Shown: positions 1-8,997 of the stretch, one piece after another
Position numbering within the stretch: position 1 is the first letter of the stretch
Layout of the letters: each line of letters starts with the position of its first letter
Origin: an uncultured Porphyromonadaceae bacterium
GTDB taxonomy: Bacteria; Bacteroidota; Bacteroidia; Bacteroidales; Muribaculaceae
Assembly: GCA_947175425.1 (NCBI GenBank)
Contig: CAMWMR010000002.1
Coordinates: forward strand, 56,575 to 120,574
Direction: 5' to 3'
DNA length: 64,000 nucleotides
Notes under the pieces: generated by a model
The model's input: the letters and a program-made list of their open reading frames with translations, nothing else
The model's database searches: none
Told to the model about the DNA's origin: nothing
Position numbers and translations under genes: made by a program

Positions 1-1
1 G

Positions 2-2365
2 GACCTCAACGACAACACTGTTTTTGCCGTAGGTGTCCCCGACAGTACCGGAAAAGTGGAAGGTAAGCCGGTGTTCAACGACAACGGTACCGACTATGAG
101 GCCGCCACAATGCGATATAACTTCCGCAGCCAAAAAGGCTTTATCACCAATGTTGTCACTCAGCAGGGCGAGGGTTATCTCACCGGCGGAAGAACCAAAA
201 AGAGCGATGAAAAGGAATTTTACATCGAGGACGGTTTTTACACAACTTGCGATCACCACGATTCTCCTCACTTCGGCTTTCATATAACAAAAGGAAAAGT
301 GCGCCCCGGCAAAAATATTGTTGTGGGTCCCACTTATATGGTACTTGCCGGACTCCCGCTTCCGCTGGCTGTCCCCTTCGGCTATTTCCCCTTTACCGAC
401 AAATATGCCTCGGGTATAATTGTGCCGAGTTTCGGCGACGACTACAACCGAGGCTTCTATCTCAGCGACGGAGGTTATTATTTTGCCATTAACGATAACA
501 TTGACCTTGCACTCACCGGCGAGATATACACAAAAGGCTCATGGGGAATAGGCGCAAGTTCTTCGTATGCAAAACGATATAAGTACAGCGGTAATTTCAA
601 CGTCAATTACCTCAAGACAATCCTCGGCGAAAAAGGCTCGCCCGATTATTCGGTGCAGACAAACTTCCAGGTATTGTGGAGCCATGCACAGGACTCCAAG
701 GCAAACCCCAACATGTCGCTGTCGGCAAGCGTGAACTTCACCACTTCGGGATACTCGCGTAACGACCTCAACTCCTACTATTCGCCCTCATTTACCGAAA
801 ACACAAAAAGCTCTACGGTGAACATGACCTACCGCTTCCCCAATTCAAAATGGAGCCTTTCCACAACGCTAAACGTTTCGCAGCGCACGCAGGACTCCAC
901 GCTTGCGGTATCGTTCCCGATTGTAACAATTTCAATGTCGCAGGTATATCCCTTCAAGCGCAAGCGTGCCGTGGGTGCCGAGCGGTGGTACGAAAAAATA
1001 AAGCTCACCTATAACGGCCAGTTCCAGAACTCTCTCACGGCACAGCAGAATGTGTTTTTCAAAAAAAGTCTTATAAAGGACTGGCGAAACGGAATGTCGC
1101 ACCGTATTCCCGTTTCGGCTACATTCAATTTGTTCAAATATATAAACGTCACTCCCTCGGTATCGCTTACCGACCGCATGTACACCAGCAAAGTGCGCCG
1201 CTCATGGGATGAGGAAGCCCGGGTGGAACGAATGGATACATCCTATAATTTCTATAATGTATGGGATTTCAACGCTTCCGTATCCATGGATACAAAGGTA
1301 TATGCCTTCTTCCAGCCGCTCGGTAAACTCGGCGAAAAACTTAAAATGGTGCGATATGTTCTAACTCCCTCGGTAAGTTTCAACGGCTCGCCCGACTTCT
1401 CCTCGCCATTCTTCGGATACTACGGCTCCTACTCCTATACCGATACCCGGGGAATGGAACAGGTGCGCAAGTACAGCTATTTCCCAAATTCATTATTCGG
1501 TGTGCCCGGCCAGGGTAAAACCGGCTCTATTGCCGTTTCGCTTTCCAACAACCTGGAAATGAAAGTGAAAAGCAATAACGATTCAATCGGAGAAAAGAAA
1601 ATTTCGCTTATCGAGAATCTTAACATCCAGCAAAGCTACAACTTTGCCGCCGACTCGCTGAGGTGGAGCGATATAAGCACTTCAATCCTGCTGCGTCTTA
1701 CCAAAAGTTTCAACCTCAATCTCTCGGCTACATGGGATCCCTACACCTATCAGCTAAACTCGTCGGGAACTCCGGTAAAAGTAAACCGCACACGTCTGGA
1801 AGCCGGCAAGGGCTGGGGACGCCTCCAGCGCACCGGTACTTCGTTCTCCTATACCTTTAATAACGATACTTTCAAACGCAAGGATAAAAAAGAGAAGCAA
1901 CCCGAGGATTTGGGTGAAGTATCCGGCGAAGTGGCCGACCGTCGACGTCGCGACAAGGACGACGACGATGCCGTGCAGTACGGAAGCGACGGTTATGCTA
2001 AATGGGAAGTGCCGTGGAGCCTCACGCTTAACTATTCGGTAAACTACGGCTACGGTGCTTTCAACAAGGAAAAAATGGAGTACGACGGAATGATTACGCA
2101 AAATCTGTCCCTGTCGGGAAACATAAGGCCTACAAAAAACTGGAATTTCTCGTTCTCGGCATCATATAATTTCGATACCAAGAGGCTGGCCTACATGAAT
2201 TGCAATATCTCGCGCGACCTCCACTGCTTCACCATGCGTGCAAGCTTTGTGCCCGTCGGACCGTACAAAAGCTATAACTTCCACATTTCGGTGAAATCGT
2301 CCATGTTAAGCGACCTTAAGTACGACAAACGCTCGTCGCTCAGCAACGGCATGAGGTGGTATTGA
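2..2365 (+). CDS. lptD: LPS-assembly outer membrane protein LptD (5' partial)
   Basis: LptD is the outer-membrane beta-barrel that places lipopolysaccharide into the outer leaflet at the end of the Lpt bridge. The frame is open from the left edge, so the signal peptide and the N-terminal periplasmic domain lie outside the window and 787 residues remain. Near base 245 the stretch YTTCDHHDSPHF matches the conserved cysteine and Pro-His-Phe region just before the barrel in LptD/OstA proteins. What follows is a long aromatic-rich beta-barrel pattern of alternating strands, broken by a highly charged loop near bases 1925-1975 (RRRRDKDDDD). The protein ends in an aromatic residue (MRWY), as many outer-membrane barrels do. 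It converges with the EFR1-type gene, leaving only 8 bp and no obvious terminator between them. The family call is firm; the true start cannot be seen. Confidence 0.88.
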   Translation, partial: DLNDNTVFAVGVPDSTGKVEGKPVFNDNGTDYEAATMRYNFRSQKGFITNVVTQQGEGYLTGGRTKKSDEKEFYIEDGFYTTCDHHDSPHFGFHITKGKVRPGKNIVVGPTYMVLAGLPLPLAVPFGYFPFTDKYASGIIVPSFGDDYNRGFYLSDGGYYFAINDNIDLALTGEIYTKGSWGIGASSSYAKRYKYSGNFNVNYLKTILGEKGSPDYSVQTNFQVLWSHAQDSKANPNMSLSASVNFTTSGYSRNDLNSYYSPSFTENTKSSTVNMTYRFPNSKWSLSTTLNVSQRTQDSTLAVSFPIVTISMSQVYPFKRKRAVGAERWYEKIKLTYNGQFQNSLTAQQNVFFKKSLIKDWRNGMSHRIPVSATFNLFKYINVTPSVSLTDRMYTSKVRRSWDEEARVERMDTSYNFYNVWDFNASVSMDTKVYAFFQPLGKLGEKLKMVRYVLTPSVSFNGSPDFSSPFFGYYGSYSYTDTRGMEQVRKYSYFPNSLFGVPGQGKTGSIAVSLSNNLEMKVKSNNDSIGEKKISLIENLNIQQSYNFAADSLRWSDISTSILLRLTKSFNLNLSATWDPYTYQLNSSGTPVKVNRTRLEAGKGWGRLQRTGTSFSYTFNNDTFKRKDKKEKQPEDLGEVSGEVADRRRRDKDDDDAVQYGSDGYAKWEVPWSLTLNYSVNYGYGAFNKEKMEYDGMITQNLSLSGNIRPTKNWNFSFSASYNFDTKRLAYMNCNISRDLHCFTMRASFVPVGPYKSYNFHISVKSSMLSDLKYDKRSSLSNGMRWY

Positions 2366-2373
2366 TTCCTTTT

Positions 2374-3171
2374 TTATTCGGTTGGTAAATCCCCTGCGTG
2401 GAGTAGGCTCTGCTGGCCTTTTCCTTCGGTTTTGTTGCCGTACTTTATTGCATGGCGCGGACAAATGTGGTAGCACCGCAGGCACAGGGCGCAATGCTCG
2501 CCCCACGCCGGACGTCCGTCTTTACCGGCGCTTATGTTTGCCATGGGGCAGCTGCGTATGCAAAGGCCGCAGGAGGTGCAAGCTTCGGAGGTGCGGAAAG
2601 GTGTGGCCGACATTTCAAAACGACGGAACCACGGATACACGATTGCCGTTTTTATCCACGGAAAAGAACCGCGCACCAAAATATCATTACCTCCCGACAC
2701 TATCACCTTGGCTATACGTGTAAGAGTATCGTCCGATTCGCGCAACTTCCGGGCGGCTTCTTCCCGGGAATCGACATCGAAGCCTTTCATGCACACATAG
2801 GTATTGGGCATTATCACGGAAAACGCATTCTTACCCGCAAGTCCGCGCCGGTGCAGGAGTCGTCGCCACTGGCGGTCGGTATAACCCGTGTCGTCGCCGC
2901 AGGTAGTGAGCATAAAGTGCTCAAGTGCGCTTGCTCTCTCCGGCAGTTTCACCTTATTAATATAGGAGACCATAACAGGAGGCACTCCCCACGAGTATGT
3001 AGGGAATGCCCATATTATACGTCGGTCGTTTTCCCGCAAGGGAAGAAATGCCCCCTCGGGATTGCGCAGGTCTGCCGCTCCGAGAACATGAACTTTTTCA
3101 TTACCGAGCATGGCGGCCAGGCGCTGCGCACAATTCAAGGTGTTGCCCGTGCCGGAGAAAACGATAATCAT
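2374..3171 (-). CDS. EFR1-type flavodoxin-ferredoxin fusion protein
   Basis: Cytoplasmic redox protein of 265 residues joining a flavodoxin-like domain to a double-cluster ferredoxin. The N-terminus begins directly with an FMN phosphate loop (FSGTGNT, residues 5-11), and a second flavodoxin-type segment is FPTYSWGVPP (56-65). The C-terminal part has two complete 4Fe-4S motifs, C198xxC201xxC204xxxC208P and C227xxC230xxC233xxxC237P. This order matches the EFR1-family ferrodoxins common in anaerobes. The electron donor and acceptor cannot be read from the sequence. The start codon overlaps the stop of the Smr gene by 4 bp, so the two are translationally coupled at the end of the gltX operon. No signal peptide is present. 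Confidence 0.82.
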   Translation of the reverse strand: MIIVFSGTGNTLNCAQRLAAMLGNEKVHVLGAADLRNPEGAFLPLRENDRRIIWAFPTYSWGVPPVMVSYINKVKLPERASALEHFMLTTCGDDTGYTDRQWRRLLHRRGLAGKNAFSVIMPNTYVCMKGFDVDSREEAARKLRESDDTLTRIAKVIVSGGNDILVRGSFPWIKTAIVYPWFRRFEMSATPFRTSEACTSCGLCIRSCPMANISAGKDGRPAWGEHCALCLRCYHICPRHAIKYGNKTEGKGQQSLLHAGDLPTE

Positions 3172-4292
3172 TTGCGGTGTTTTTTGTTGCCCGATTCGGG
3201 TGCGCTGTCGGTTCTGCGGATAGTTACCTGTGTGGCGCCGAAACCGTATTCGCGGAACGAGGCATCCTGTACGTCGTGACCCTTGAAACGGTGTGTAAGC
3301 TCTTTCATTATGGCCTGGCGCAGCACGCCCTCGCCTTTGCCGTGGATGAACACAATTTTTTGTCCGGGCTTGCGCAGATTCTGCTGCATTACCGAGGTAA
3401 AGCGTTCTATCTGGAAGTTCAGTATATCAGCCGGCTCAAGTCCTTCAAGGCTGTCGAAAAGTTCCGAAGCATGCAGGTCAACCTCTATAATGTCCTTGCC
3501 TGTTGTTCGGCTTGCCGCTTTGGGCGCGCGGCGGGGAGCTTCGTCCTTGGCGGGGAACATGTTCTGGGCGAGCGACTCGGGATTGAGCTTCATCTGGTTG
3601 GCCGCACGGTCGTCGGTGACAATGTCGAACGCTATGACAGGCGCATCAAAGTAAGGATTCGGGCGGAAACAATGCAGCTTGGCAAACTTGGTGGTGTCTA
3701 CTCGCAGCTCCACATCCACGGGAGCCTTGCGGACAAATGCCTTATCAAGTTTAAAAGCTGTTATCTGCACCAAGAGGCGTTCCATATGTGTAATCTTGGC
3801 AGGCTCTATTTCACAAAGAAATTCCTGAATGTTCGGTTCTATTGTTCCGTGGTACAGCAACCGCCAATCCGTTTCCTTGGAATCGCGTTCGCATAGAATG
3901 ACATCAAGATAATAGTTCGAATCGTTTACAAGATACGCATCGAACGATGACGTCGACAGCGCCCGCAGTTCGCTTGCCTCGACGCCGAGCACAACATTAA
4001 GTTTGTCGCCCCCGGCAGTCTCAATAACAGGAAGCTGTGTGGGCGCCTGCTGCACCTTTTGCGGAGTAACATCCTTTGTGGGTGCCGGCTGTGGCTTTTT
4101 TGCCTGCGGACCGTAGGATGGAGGTGTAAACGATTTGGGCGAGTCAACGGCAACACATTCGCGCACGAGCACGGGTGTTTCAAAGCCGTCCTCGTCAACG
4201 TATGCCATGTCGCCTTCTATACGCAATACTGTGCCTCCGCCAACGGCGTTGAGGTAGCGCACGGTATCGCCCGGTTTTATTGTTGCTGCCAT
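3168..4292 (-). CDS. DUF2027 and Smr domain protein
   Basis: 374-residue protein of the Bacteroidota-specific DUF2027-Smr type. Residues 1-50 form an SH3-like beta module (KPGDTVRYLNAVGGG). A proline/lysine-rich linker (57-88) and a central beta-rich DUF2027 region (about 95-235) follow, and the C-terminal Smr domain spans 268-358. The Smr signatures VDLHASEL, FIHGKGEGVLR and FGATQV are all present, so the DLHG-like and GxGxG nucleic-acid-binding motifs look intact. Smr domains are found in MutS2 and in nicking or ribosome-rescue endonucleases; the role of this architecture is not established. The tail is basic (KKHRK). It starts 5 bp after the ArgC-like stop codon and overlaps the EFR1-type gene by 4 bp, in the gltX-kdtA operon. 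Confidence 0.82.
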   Translation of the reverse strand: MAATIKPGDTVRYLNAVGGGTVLRIEGDMAYVDEDGFETPVLVRECVAVDSPKSFTPPSYGPQAKKPQPAPTKDVTPQKVQQAPTQLPVIETAGGDKLNVVLGVEASELRALSTSSFDAYLVNDSNYYLDVILCERDSKETDWRLLYHGTIEPNIQEFLCEIEPAKITHMERLLVQITAFKLDKAFVRKAPVDVELRVDTTKFAKLHCFRPNPYFDAPVIAFDIVTDDRAANQMKLNPESLAQNMFPAKDEAPRRAPKAASRTTGKDIIEVDLHASELFDSLEGLEPADILNFQIERFTSVMQQNLRKPGQKIVFIHGKGEGVLRQAIMKELTHRFKGHDVQDASFREYGFGATQVTIRRTDSAPESGNKKHRK

Positions 4293-4297
4293 AATAC

Positions 4298-5191
4298 TCA
4301 GATTGACAGGCCTGTCCTTTCAAGCAGGCCGAATAAAAGATTCATAATGTGCACGGCGTTGCCGGTGCAGCCTTTTGTAAGCGCGTCCATGGATGCGTCA
4401 ATAATGAGTCGGCCATCGCGGCAGTCAAGACGCAGAAGGCATTTGTTGCTTCCCCGCAAATCCTCGTCAACAGAACCGCTCCCGGAAATTATGTGTACAA
4501 AGCTGTGGTCGTCGTAGGCATTGGTATACAGCCGCACAATTTCCTCGCGGGCAATAGGTGTCTCCATTTCGGCGTGCAGGTCCATGCGTTCGTAGGGAGC
4601 CGCTGCCGACGCCGATACATTAAACTGCGTCTTTGCCGAAATCTGAACTTTTTCCAGCAGCATGCCGGCCTCGGCTACGGAAGCCTCGTCAATCCCGCCG
4701 CTGACGGTAATATCCACCGGAGCATTCAAAAGCATGTTTTTTGCAAGAGGCAGCAGCGCGAGTTCAAGCAGAATGGCTCCCGGCGAAGGACTCACTGCCG
4801 CTCTTGCTCCGCGCACAAGCGCCTTGCGGGTATATTCCGGCAAGCCGTACACAACATCGGCGCTTTTGCCGTTGCGATAGAGCGGGGCATTGCCCAGTAT
4901 GATGAGTCGGAATTCGGAATCGGACACATATTTCTGCCACATTTCGTCGCTGAGATTCTCTTCGTCTATAACAAACAGAACGTCAAGCCCCGAAACATCA
5001 AGAACACGTTCCAGTTTAAGAGCGGTTTCTCCCGCATAAACGGGATGCAGTTCGGCTATAGGCTTTGCATTGCCGGCAGGGGAGGCTACGCCGCGCAAAT
5101 CCACATCGGGATGTCGCAAAAGCAGCCTGAGCAGTTGTTTGCGCACGGCATCGTCGAGTTGTGCCGGTCCATATATTCCAACTTTTATCAT
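4298..5191 (-). CDS. ArgC-like semialdehyde-dehydrogenase-fold protein without catalytic Cys
   Basis: 297 residues resembling N-acetyl-gamma-glutamyl-phosphate reductase. The N-terminus (VGIYGPAQLDD, then LLLRHPDVDLRGVASP) matches the NAD(P)-binding start of ArgC. The C-terminus is also ArgC-like: LRGSNKC, then KGCTGNAVHIMNLLFGL and TGL, corresponding to the family's RGTN and KGAAGQAVQNMN stretches. Where true ArgC has NPGCYPT with the nucleophilic cysteine before LLPL, this protein reads SPSPGAI, so the cysteine is gone. No clear PHLxP histidine motif is visible either, and the protein is shorter than usual. Arginine-pathway reductase activity is therefore unlikely. A ligand-binding or new enzymatic role is possible. 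It overlaps kdtA by 4 bp. The fold is fairly sure; the function is unknown. Confidence 0.65.
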   Translation of the reverse strand: MIKVGIYGPAQLDDAVRKQLLRLLLRHPDVDLRGVASPAGNAKPIAELHPVYAGETALKLERVLDVSGLDVLFVIDEENLSDEMWQKYVSDSEFRLIILGNAPLYRNGKSADVVYGLPEYTRKALVRGARAAVSPSPGAILLELALLPLAKNMLLNAPVDITVSGGIDEASVAEAGMLLEKVQISAKTQFNVSASAAAPYERMDLHAEMETPIAREEIVRLYTNAYDDHSFVHIISGSGSVDEDLRGSNKCLLRLDCRDGRLIIDASMDALTKGCTGNAVHIMNLLFGLLERTGLSI

Positions 5192-6477
5192 GTGAGGGTG
5201 AGATTGAATAAGTCTTTCAGTATTAAAGGTGTCGCGCCTATGTTCGACGCAATATATTCGCCGGCGGCTTTGCCGTGAAGTTCACGGAATGCCTGGTCTT
5301 TTTCAAGTCGTGCAAGCCAGTGCTCGAAATCGGCGCTGCGGCGTATGCACATGGCGCCTCCGCAAGCAAGCAGGCACAATGCCTCGTTGAATTTCTGATG
5401 CCGCGGCCCGAAAGCTACGGGAATGCCGTACACGGCAGCTTCGTTTATATTGTGTATGCCCGCGCCGAAACCGCCGCCAACATATGCCGCATCGGCATAG
5501 CGGTACAACGAGCTGAGTAAGCCGAAGGAATCCACAATAAGATACTTAATCCTCGCGGCAGTCTCGCGAGCCTTTTCGGGCGATTCCTCGCACAAACGCG
5601 CGAAACGCGAAAAAAGCATGGTGCGGTCCTTGCCCAGCTGACTCTGCATATGCTCCAGCCGCGCGGCGTCGAATTCATGCGGTGCTATCACGGCGCAAAC
5701 ATCGGTATGCTTGGCAAGCACGGGAAAATAAACATCCTCGTCCTTGCCCCAGCTGCTGCCTGCGGCAAGCATTAGTTTGTCGGCATTGGCGCTCCTGAAA
5801 ATTTCCATTTCGGGAATAATCTTGGCGCGGTTCCGTATGTCGGTCACGCGGTCGAAGCGGGTATCGCCGGCAACTGTAACAGCATCTACACCTATACCGT
5901 TCAGCAAAGCCTGCGAAGCTCGGTTCTGCACATAAATATGGCGGAAGCTGCGAAGCATTGCACGGAATGTGCCTCCCCAGGGCTTGAAAAAAATCTGTCC
6001 CGGGCGGAATATTGCCGATATAAGATAGGTGGGAATGTCTCGTTTTTGCAGTTCCTCAAGATAATTTCCCCAGAATTCGTATTTTACGAACACGGCCATT
6101 TTCGGCTCTGCCTTGTCAAGAAAAGCTTTTACAGCGCCTCGGCTGTCGAAAGGCATGTACACCACAGCAACACCGGGATTGAAATTATGGCGCACCTCGT
6201 AGCCCGACGGCGAGAAAAACGAGAGCAGAATCCGGCATTCAGGTCGGTGCGCAAGCAAAGCCTCTATAAGAGGGCGAGCCTGCTCGAATTCTCCCAGCGA
6301 CGCCGCGTGAAACCACACATCGAAGCCTTCGGGAGCCATAGTGCGCCGAAAATCCGCAAGGCGATCCATAGTGGCCTCCTGCCCCTCCAGCATTTTCCTG
6401 ATTTTCGGGGAACTTATGGAAGCAAGCCGGGCAGCTCCCTTGTAAAGGGAGATGCCGGCATTGTAGAGTGGATTCAT
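5188..6477 (-). CDS. kdtA: 3-deoxy-D-manno-octulosonic acid (Kdo) transferase
   Basis: GT30 glycosyltransferase that moves Kdo from CMP-Kdo to the lipid A precursor at the cytoplasmic face of the inner membrane. The 429-residue length is typical. The amphipathic, weakly hydrophobic N-terminus ([16 protein letters not shown]) is the usual membrane anchor. [14 protein letters not shown] carries the conserved SLGE glutamate (E63), the position of the catalytic base in this family. Further hallmarks are [17 protein letters not shown] and, in the C-terminal half, [20 protein letters not shown], the CMP-Kdo-binding glycine/glutamate region. Its start overlaps the gltX stop by 4 bp. LptD at the window's left edge acts later in the same LPS pathway, but on the opposite strand. 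Confidence 0.93.
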   Translation of the reverse strand: MNPLYNAGISLYKGAARLASISSPKIRKMLEGQEATMDRLADFRRTMAPEGFDVWFHAASLGEFEQARPLIEALLAHRPECRILLSFFSPSGYEVRHNFNPGVAVVYMPFDSRGAVKAFLDKAEPKMAVFVKYEFWGNYLEELQKRDIPTYLISAIFRPGQIFFKPWGGTFRAMLRSFRHIYVQNRASQALLNGIGVDAVTVAGDTRFDRVTDIRNRAKIIPEMEIFRSANADKLMLAAGSSWGKDEDVYFPVLAKHTDVCAVIAPHEFDAARLEHMQSQLGKDRTMLFSRFARLCEESPEKARETAARIKYLIVDSFGLLSSLYRYADAAYVGGGFGAGIHNINEAAVYGIPVAFGPRHQKFNEALCLLACGGAMCIRRSADFEHWLARLEKDQAFRELHGKAAGEYIASNIGATPLILKDLFNLTLT

Positions 6478-8015
6478 TCGGCGGGTTGGATACGTTCAAT
6501 ACCTGCACGGATACGGCGAAGTGTTTCCTCTTTGCCAAGCAGTTCGGTGATGTCGAACATGTGCGGGCCTTTGCATTCGCCGACAACTGTCAGGCGGAAT
6601 GCGTTCATCACATTGCCAAGGTGGTAGCCTTTGTCCTCAATCCATTTAAGAACAACCGGTTCCAGAGCCGCGCAGGAGAAATCGTCCTGACTTTCGAGGA
6701 CTTCGCAAAGCTCGCCCATAATTGCGGGCATTTCGGCGCTCCAGCGCTTTTTAACGGCTTTGGCATCGTAGCTCTCGGGAGCCACAAAGAAGAAACGGGC
6801 CTGCTCGGCGAGGTCGCGCACAAAGTTTATGCGGCTTTTGAGCATACCGGCGGCTTTTGCTATATATTCATCGCTGAAAGCCGACGAATCAATGCCTTCG
6901 GCATCCATTACAGGCTTGAACAGCGCGGCCAGTTCTTCGTCGGGCAGCATCTGCAGATAAGTGTGGTTGAACCATTTGCCTTTCTCAAAGGCGAATTTGG
7001 CGCCGGCTTTGGAGCAGTGGTCGAGCGAGAACTTGTCGATAAGCTCCTGCATGGTCATTATTTCGGTGTCGTCGCCGGGATTCCAGCCCAGAAGTGCAAG
7101 GAAATTCACAACGGCATGAGGCAGGTAGCCGCTTTCGCGGTATCCCGAGGATATGTCGCCGCTTTTGGGATCGTGCCATTCGAGCGGGAACACCGGGAAG
7201 CCAAGACGGTCGCCGTCGCGTTTGCTCAGCTTGCCCTTGCCGTCGGGTTTGAGAAGCAGAGGCAGGTGAACAAAAGCCGGAGCGGTATCCGCCCAGCCGA
7301 AAGCCTCGTAAAGGAGCACATGCAGCGGAGCCGAAGGCAACCATTCCTCGCCGCGGATAACGTGCGAAACCTTCATCAGGTGGTCATCCACAATATTGGC
7401 AAGGTGATAAGTGGGAAGGTCGTCGGCGCTCTTGTAAAGAACCTTGTCGTCCAAAATATCGCTTTTTATGGTTACGCGGCCGCGGATAAGGTCGTCAACG
7501 GCAACATCACGTCCCGGGTCAATGCGGAAACGCACAACATATTTTTCGCCGTCGGCAATAAGCTTGTCCACTTCCTCTTTGGGCATGGTAAGCGAATTGC
7601 GCATAGCCATACGGGTGGAGGCATCGTACTGGAAATTGGGAATTTCGGCACGTTTTGCGTCCAGTTCCTCGGGGGTGTCGAAAGCTATGTATGCCTTGCC
7701 GGCGTCCAAAAGCATTTTAACGTGCTCGCGGTAGATGTCGCGGCGCTCGCTCTGCTTGTAAGGGCCGTAGGGGCCGCCTTCGCGAACGCCCTCGTCAATT
7801 CCGATGCCGAGCCATGCAAGGGCTTCGTTTATATAATCTTCCGCTCCCGGAACAAAGCGCTGAGAGTCGGTATCTTCAATACGGAGAATCATTTTTCCGC
7901 CGTGCTGGCGGGCAAAAAGGTAGTTGTACAAAGCCGTGCGGACGCCGCCGATGTGCAGCGGGCCTGTGGGCGATGGTGCAAAACGCACGCGTACTTCTCG
8001 TTCTGTCTGCGACAT
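6474..8015 (-). CDS. gltX: Glutamyl-tRNA synthetase
   Basis: Class I aminoacyl-tRNA synthetase that charges tRNA-Glu, and possibly tRNA-Gln. The frame is open to 8114, but the start is set at the ATG whose first base is 8015 ([18 protein letters not shown]). That gives 513 residues, normal for GltX, and the upstream extension is low in plausible protein character. The class I HIGH motif appears as PTGPLHIGG and the KMSKS motif as GKLSKRDG. The anticodon-binding C-terminal helical domain ends in [13 protein letters not shown] promoter with TTG and TAATTTTG boxes lies at 8070-8100. It is the first gene of the five-gene minus-strand operon gltX, kdtA, argC-like, smr, EFR1. Confidence 0.96.
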   Translation of the reverse strand: MSQTEREVRVRFAPSPTGPLHIGGVRTALYNYLFARQHGGKMILRIEDTDSQRFVPGAEDYINEALAWLGIGIDEGVREGGPYGPYKQSERRDIYREHVKMLLDAGKAYIAFDTPEELDAKRAEIPNFQYDASTRMAMRNSLTMPKEEVDKLIADGEKYVVRFRIDPGRDVAVDDLIRGRVTIKSDILDDKVLYKSADDLPTYHLANIVDDHLMKVSHVIRGEEWLPSAPLHVLLYEAFGWADTAPAFVHLPLLLKPDGKGKLSKRDGDRLGFPVFPLEWHDPKSGDISSGYRESGYLPHAVVNFLALLGWNPGDDTEIMTMQELIDKFSLDHCSKAGAKFAFEKGKWFNHTYLQMLPDEELAALFKPVMDAEGIDSSAFSDEYIAKAAGMLKSRINFVRDLAEQARFFFVAPESYDAKAVKKRWSAEMPAIMGELCEVLESQDDFSCAALEPVVLKWIEDKGYHLGNVMNAFRLTVVGECKGPHMFDITELLGKEETLRRIRAGIERIQPAE

Positions 8016-8069
8016 AGTATGTTTATCTTTAGCTGAAAAGGGGAAAGAAATCACTTCCCTTATGACCCG

Positions 8070-8100
8070 CAAAATTACAAAAAAAACACCATAACAACAA
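8070..8100 (-). promoter_or_regulatory. Bacteroidota promoter of the gltX operon
   Basis: On the minus strand the -7 box TAATTTTG (8070-8077) matches TAnnTTTG exactly. A TTG (8098-8100) lies 20 bp upstream at the -33 position. The initiation site would fall about 50 bp before the gltX start chosen at 8015, which supports that shorter start. Confidence 0.7.
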
Positions 8101-8157
8101 CACCCTCCCGCCAATGCTCTGTTACCGGCGGTTTATCTGTCCTTAGAAATTTCGGTT

Positions 8158-8188
8158 TTTGTCATGTCTGCAAAAATGTGTAACTTTA
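8158..8188 (+). promoter_or_regulatory. Probable promoter of the 8248-12452 outer-membrane gene run
   Basis: TTTG at 8158-8161, 19 bp, then TAACTTTA at 8181-8188, one mismatch from TAnnTTTG. It lies about 60 bp before the ATG at 8248 and diverges from the gltX promoter. Confidence 0.5.
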
Positions 8189-8247
8189 CCGAAATTTTAT
8201 GTATTTTGCCTTTTTTAGGTGAAATTTAGTGTAACAACTATTGCTTA

Positions 8248-8994
8248 ATGGAAAAGCGCAACCGATTAATATCACTTTTCATTGCAGGTTTACTTGCTTT
8301 GACTGCCATGCATGCGAATGCCCAGCAAGAGTTTCGCCGCAAGCTCGAGCAAGTGTCCTTCGTGCCGAAAGGAGCCTGGGTTACAGGTGTGAGTGTAAGC
8401 TACTCGCAATCGGACCAGGATAATTATCAGTTCCTTATTTTTGAGAACCTCAACGGAGATACTTATTCGTTTAAAGTAAGTCCCACACTCATGTTCTGTT
8501 TCAAGGACAACCTCACTGCCGGCGGACGTTTCAGCTACCAGCGCCAGCGTACCCGCCTTAATTCGGCCGACGTTGTTCTCGATTCGGAAACATCCTACAA
8601 CGTGGATAATCTCTACATGATAAGCCATAACTACCTCGGTACGGCGCTGTTCCGCACTTATTTCAGCCTCGGAAAAAGCACCCGCTTCGGTATTTTCAAC
8701 GAAGTACAGCTCCAAATGGGCGGCGGACAGTCTAAAATTGCAAACGGGGCAGGGCAGTCGCTCACAGGAACTTACGAACGCAATTTCCAGCTCCACGCCG
8801 GTCTCGCGCCGGGTTTGTGCGTGTTCCTCAACAACTACTCGGCAATAGAAGTTAACGTGGGTGTCCTCGGGTTCAGCTACAACCACACAACTTCCGTTAC
8901 CGACCAAATATACATTGCAAACCGCCACTCACAAACGGCGAATTTCAAACTTAATCTTTTCTCAATCACCTTTGGCGTGATGTTCTATATTTAA
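8248..8994 (+). CDS. Putative outer membrane beta-barrel protein, first of a related pair
   Basis: 248-residue secreted protein with a Sec signal peptide (hydrophobic core LISLFIAGLLALTA, cleavage near ANA-Q). The mature part alternates polar and aromatic residues as a small beta-barrel would: VPKGAWVTGVSVSYS, TAGGRFSYQRQR, FGIFNEVQLQMGGG, FSITFGVMFYI. It ends in a hydrophobic/aromatic strand. The next gene shares several of these blocks in the same order (PKGxWxxGxxxSY, FGxFNEVxLxxGxG, NxFxIxFGxM), so the two look like a tandem duplication. Only 3 bp separate the two genes. I do not recognise a specific family or substrate. It may be a small outer-membrane accessory to the PCMD lipoprotein and porin downstream. 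Confidence 0.68.
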   Translation: MEKRNRLISLFIAGLLALTAMHANAQQEFRRKLEQVSFVPKGAWVTGVSVSYSQSDQDNYQFLIFENLNGDTYSFKVSPTLMFCFKDNLTAGGRFSYQRQRTRLNSADVVLDSETSYNVDNLYMISHNYLGTALFRTYFSLGKSTRFGIFNEVQLQMGGGQSKIANGAGQSLTGTYERNFQLHAGLAPGLCVFLNNYSAIEVNVGVLGFSYNHTTSVTDQIYIANRHSQTANFKLNLFSITFGVMFYI

Positions 8995-8997
8995 GCC

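Noticed and set aside
1920..1980. Charged stretch in lptD as a possible frameshift
   Set aside because: The frame stays open and barrel sequence resumes after the RRRRDKDDDD loop.
4349..5278. Long plus-strand open frame opposite the ArgC-like gene
   Set aside because: Antisense shadow caused by high GC at third positions; low-complexity translation.
6468..8036. Long plus-strand open frame (522 codons) opposite gltX
   Set aside because: It is the antisense shadow of gltX, whose frame has clear motifs; the translated sequence shows no family similarity.
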